NCBI GenBank assembly: GCA_022749755.1
Contig: CM040443.1
Span: 18,149,228-18,213,227, forward strand
DNA length: 64,000 nt
Reading direction: 5' to 3'
DNA from: Azadirachta indica
Lineage: Eukaryota > Streptophyta > Magnoliopsida > Sapindales > Meliaceae
The translations under genes and the position numbers were made by a program. The notes under the pieces are model-generated. The model made no database searches. It had not been told where the DNA came from and worked only from the letters and a program-made list of their open reading frames with translations. How positions within the stretch are numbered: position 1 is the first letter of the stretch; every line of letters begins with the position of its first letter. Of this stretch, positions 60,406 through 64,000 are shown piece after piece.

Positions 60406-62114
60406 ATCCTATAAATTATATCATAGAATAAATTAAAATTTAATAAGATTAAAAATAAATATATAAACACTAGTAAATATACTACTTTAATTATGTTAGC
60501 TAAGTTATAAAACATATCTCATGGATTTCTTCTAACATGTTATCAAAATATTAATGAACATATCTTCTTTATCTTTTTTTTTGGGTCAGAAAATCAAACA
60601 TATTAATGAGAAAATAGTAGTCATTAATTTTGCTAAGGAATAAGTTATTAGCACTAATATTCAAAAATCCTATTATCAAAAATTAATTAAATTTAATTAC
60701 TTATTCAATTAAACTTAAAAATATTCGAATATTTGATAATAAATTTGAGTGATTTTATATCTCTTTCAATTTTTTAAAAAGAAAGAAACCGTCATTCTGA
60801 CAAAATCAAATTCTAATAATCAAATACAATCCTAATTTATATGTCCAATTACAATTTCCAAATAAATTTTAATTCATACATATAATCCTAATTTATATAT
60901 AGGCACAATCTTAATTTACGTGCAATTTCTAAAACTCTCTATAACTCTCCACTACTAAATGATGGACTCTTGCCTAAAATTTTATAGCGTATCCTATCTA
61001 ATAGAAATCATAATTAAATTATGTAAATAATTGATAATATGTGGCAATCCAATTATGTTTAAAATATCTTAAAATAACTTCAATTAAATAAACGAACAAA
61101 AACAAGTACACTAGCAATGACACACAAAAGTAGAATGTAAGAATAATTATTGCAAAATAATGTAATTAAAGTTGGTAACTATTATTGCAAAATAAAAATA
61201 AGAATGATTATTTCCATAGTGTTAAATGACTTGTACGCATTTTGGGAATGACAATGATTCATGCAAGCCTTTTATGGTAAGTAACAAAATAACATGGATT
61301 GTATTTTTTAAATCTTTATTAATTTCAATCATTTATGCAAGTATTTTCACGAGAATTGCAAACTAGAATTTTAAAGTGTAATTGGACTCTACAAAGAGAG
61401 TTAAAATCTATCTAGAACAGGATTCTAAAATACAACTAGATTGATCAAGAGACTGACTTTTAAAACATTAAGTATTATAATAATTTCACACAAACTCAAC
61501 AACCAAATACTCTACAAATTCAAGATACATACCATAAAACAAATTATGTATATTCAAACTACATTATCAAGAACTAAAATAATATTCCATACAATCCTAC
61601 AAACAAAAAGATCATACAAATTTAAATTGCATATTATAGATAATATTGTAAAATAAAAATCAAATATTGTGTCAATTATATTTTTTTACTAAAACATATT
61701 AATTAAAAAATTAAAACATACCTTAATTCGCTGTGAGAAAGAGCTAATAATTGATTTAATTATATTTGAGAAAAGCTAACAATCAATTTGCAAATAAATA
61801 TTAGAATTAAGAATAATATTAACATTACATATTTAAGTTTAAAAGAGATAATGTAAACATCATAAATTCAAATTTTAAAAATTTTAACAAAAGTTTAAGA
61901 TAATAAAAAACAGTTTTTCAATCGTGCTGGAATATGATTAACATAAAAATTAAGAAAATGACTATTTTAGTTTTCTACTTTTTAACTAAAAAATAAGATT
62001 TGATTCAAAAATAGCTTTAGATATTTTTTATATAAAACGCGTATTTTAATGATTCTTCATTTTTTTGTTTTCAAAAACATAAAGTCCTATCTAAAAACTA
62101 AAACAAACGGGGCC
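60406..62114. other. 5' non-coding part of the PIF element
   Basis: About 1.7 kb of AT-rich sequence between ORF1 and the right terminal repeat. No coding similarity; the frame at 61441-61656 is low-complexity. Confidence 0.5.
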
Positions 62115-62225
62115 TAAAATTTTGAACATAATTTCTATAATTAACCCTAAATAATTTTTCTTCAATCTATTGAATAGTACTACACATAGAGACTGTCCAA
62201 ATTCAGATTACCCGATCCAAATTCA

Positions 62226-62345
62226 AATTACACACATAGACCATCCAAATCTAATAAAAAAATTTCAAAATCTAACTAAATTAAATTATTTGACAAAACA
62301 ATCTAACTCTCATTTCTCTTCTACCAAAATCTAATTTTTTTTCAC
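62226..62345. repeat. direct repeat, copy 1
   Basis: ACACA(C/T)ATAGACCATCCAAAT, AATAAAAAA and then CAATCTAACTCTC(A/T)TTTCTCTTC with ACCAAAATCTAATTTTTTTTCAC match 63069-63160. This copy has about 30 extra bases in the middle. Confidence 0.85.
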
Positions 62346-63068
62346 TAGGACAACGTATTCTGTCCAAATCAGTACTTCACGCATCATTCTCACAACAACT
62401 CTAAGTACCCGATTACTCGACTAACTTCTTTGTTGATTTAGTCCCCTTTGATCTCTCATATGCTCTTCTCTCATTTCGTCTTTCCATCCAGATTAGGGAA
62501 TCAAGCTCAATCAATCATTCCATTTACTTCGATTTTCAAACCAACTAAGAGAGGCCGAACATTAACCTTGGGTATTTGGACCTTCAGAGAGTCCTATGAG
62601 GGGCTCTTAGGAGGGTCAAATCTAGCTTGACTTGATAACCTAACAAACCATCCATCATCAACTGTAGTGGCTCCGCGACTAGGAGAATTGAGGTAGCAGA
62701 ATTTGTGAAGATAATTTGTTTCTATTGCATTTTCTCATCCGAGTTTTGTGGTGGTGTTGTTTGGAGTGGCCATTGATATGGCGAATGAAGTCAGAGTTAA
62801 GATTGGTGGAGTAGTGACAGCCAAAGAAAGAGAATAAGCAAAAGATTTTGCAGTAGGTGTAACGCCCCAAATTTGCAATATGAAAACATATGACAAATTT
62901 GAAATGAAAACAACACTCCAAAATTTTAATATACAATTAAAATCCTCAAAAGAATATATAAATCTTAATGTACAATTACATTACTAAAGCTTCTATATAA
63001 TATTCCTTAGAATTAAATATAATACTCAAAATTTAAGTTGACACTAACTTCACTTATAATATTTTAAC

Positions 63069-63160
63069 TTACACATATAGACCATCCAAATCCAATAAAA
63101 AATTTCAAAACAATCTAACTCTCTTTTCTCTTCAACCAAAATCTAATTTTTTTCACCCGG
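63069..63160. repeat. direct repeat, copy 2
   Basis: Matches 62226-62345 with a few substitutions, lacking the about 30-base middle segment. The right inverted-repeat arm begins about ten bases after it, beyond a run of A. Confidence 0.85.
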
Positions 63161-63169
63161 GCAAAAAAA

Positions 63170-64000
63170 AAAAAAGATGCATGATGTCAATCTTTTCTAT
63201 CATGGTAGAAAAATTCATTAAGGGTTTTGTGGATGATTTCTCAGATTTTGACTCATCTAGTTGGTATTTTTTTAAAATAATTTATCTTTAATTTTGCTAC
63301 GATATAAGAGACTAAGCTAATCTAAAACTGAAGAAAATATCACTTTATGGTTTATGAAGAGATTATTTTGCCCAATAAAATTTCATAAAAATGAATTGAA
63401 GTTGACGTGCAAATTAGGTTGAGGTTATTGAAAAGTTGTCGTTATAATAGATTGTGAGAGTTTTCTTGAAAATGTTAGGTTTTATGGATGCTTTTTTAAA
63501 AAGTTTCTAAAATCTTTTACATCTGTTTGAAATCTTTTGATTAAAGACATGTCTCTCAATTTTTTTCATAATTGTTTGCAAGTATTATAAAGTTAAAATA
63601 TGTTAGTTTAATAGACACATTTTTTTATATAATTTTAATTAACATTAAAATTGTAAACAAAGAAAAGAGTAGTAAAAAAGAATTTAAAGGACCGGTTGTG
63701 GCATCACTCTAATGGGTAAAATTATTATGCTAGTATTTATGCGATGACAATTAAAGTACATCTAATAAATAAAATGGGTAAATTAAACATAATTCTAAAA
63801 CAAATTAACTCAGGAAATAAAATGGCGTTGAAAACGAGTTACAAGTTTGCGTACCACAGAAAACAACAACTGGGATTAGTTACCTATTTTAAGGGATTGA
63901 AAAAAGATGGATAAGACAACAGCAAATTCAATCACAATAAACCTAAAAGTAACAAGCATCAGTACAGTTAGATGGATAAAAAGAGGCGAGCAAGAATTAC
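63170..64000. repeat. right arm of the large inverted repeat, open at the window edge
   Basis: Reverse complement of 53519-54352. Its inner end starts in the middle of the Ty3 reverse transcriptase remnant (RCMMSIFSIMVEKFIKGFVD on the plus strand). Its last bases, GCGAGCAAGAATTAC, pair with GTAATTCTTGCTCGC at 53519. Confidence 0.93.

Larger units (their letters stand above)
55631..62114 (-). mobile_element. PIF/Harbinger transposon, about 6.5 kb, with a nested insertion
   Basis: The ends are GGGCACATTTGGTT (55631) and the complement of GGCCCCGTTTGTTT (62114), with TAA on both sides. It carries the two usual genes of plant PIF elements on the minus strand: a Myb/SANT-like ORF1 (about 60405-59400) and a DDE transposase (about 59140-56125). 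Both are broken. A 1.7-kb Mutator-like element sits in the transposase gene; without it this copy would be about 4.8 kb. Confidence 0.9.
62115..63169. other. spacer between the PIF element and the right inverted-repeat arm
   Basis: AT-rich at its ends with a GC-richer middle (about 62440-62860) that carries a 60-codon plus frame (62448-62630) and an overlapping 85-codon minus frame. Neither has similarity I recognise. The middle is flanked by the direct repeat described separately. Confidence 0.5.

Noticed and set aside
1..64000. CRISPR arrays, tRNA or rRNA genes, bacterial-type operons
   Set aside because: No regularly spaced identical repeats, cloverleaf-forming tRNA sequence or rRNA signature was seen; gene structure is clearly that of a plant nucleus.

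Overview
This is nuclear DNA from a flowering plant, most probably a eudicot. The evidence is AT-rich non-coding sequence, split genes with GT-AG introns, a chloroplast-targeted thioredoxin, a plant monosaccharide/H+ symporter, plant-type Copia, Ty3, Mutator and PIF/Harbinger elements, and a nuclear copy of a plastid gene. I cannot fix the species. A run of exactly 100 N (28582-28681) marks a scaffold gap, so distances across it are unreliable.

Only three genes look intact. They are an E2F-associated-phosphoprotein-like gene (minus, 30363-35625, 3 exons, 158 aa), a thioredoxin x-type gene (plus, 43089-48017, 2 exons, 188 aa) and a sugar transport protein of the STP family (minus, 51438-53286, 4 exons, 520 aa). 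They are unrelated housekeeping or transport functions and show no sign of acting together. The first two each have one intron above 4 kb.

Region by region: 846-8797 is a decayed Mutator-like element with long terminal inverted repeats, a 9-bp target duplication, a MURA-type transposase remnant (minus) and a DUF1985/Ulp1-protease-like remnant (plus), that is, the Kaonashi (KI-MULE) layout. From 9412 to about 28581 a large helicase gene (UPF1/SEN1-type helicase fused to a UvrD-type helicase, plus strand) has been broken into exon islands by three partial Copia elements, and a fourth Copia follows. From 28682 to 43088 there is the EAPP-like gene and then AT-rich intergenic DNA with microsatellites and a roughly 2-kb inverted-repeat element (40467-42467). 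From 48533 to 50113 lies a fold-back element; its right end abuts a fragment of plastid ccsA, which is followed by another copy of the same element end. After the STP gene, a Ty3 remnant, a 6.5-kb PIF/Harbinger element and, nested in its transposase, a 1.7-kb Mutator-like element fill 54.2-62.1 kb.

The most notable structural signal is a nearly identical inverted repeat, 53519-54352 against about 63170-64000. It is still matching when the window ends and points inward to the STP promoter, so a second, head-to-head STP copy is predicted just beyond the right edge (or an assembly duplication). I found no new gene system, CRISPR array, tRNA or rRNA. The interest here is in nested insertions, gene decay and duplication structure.
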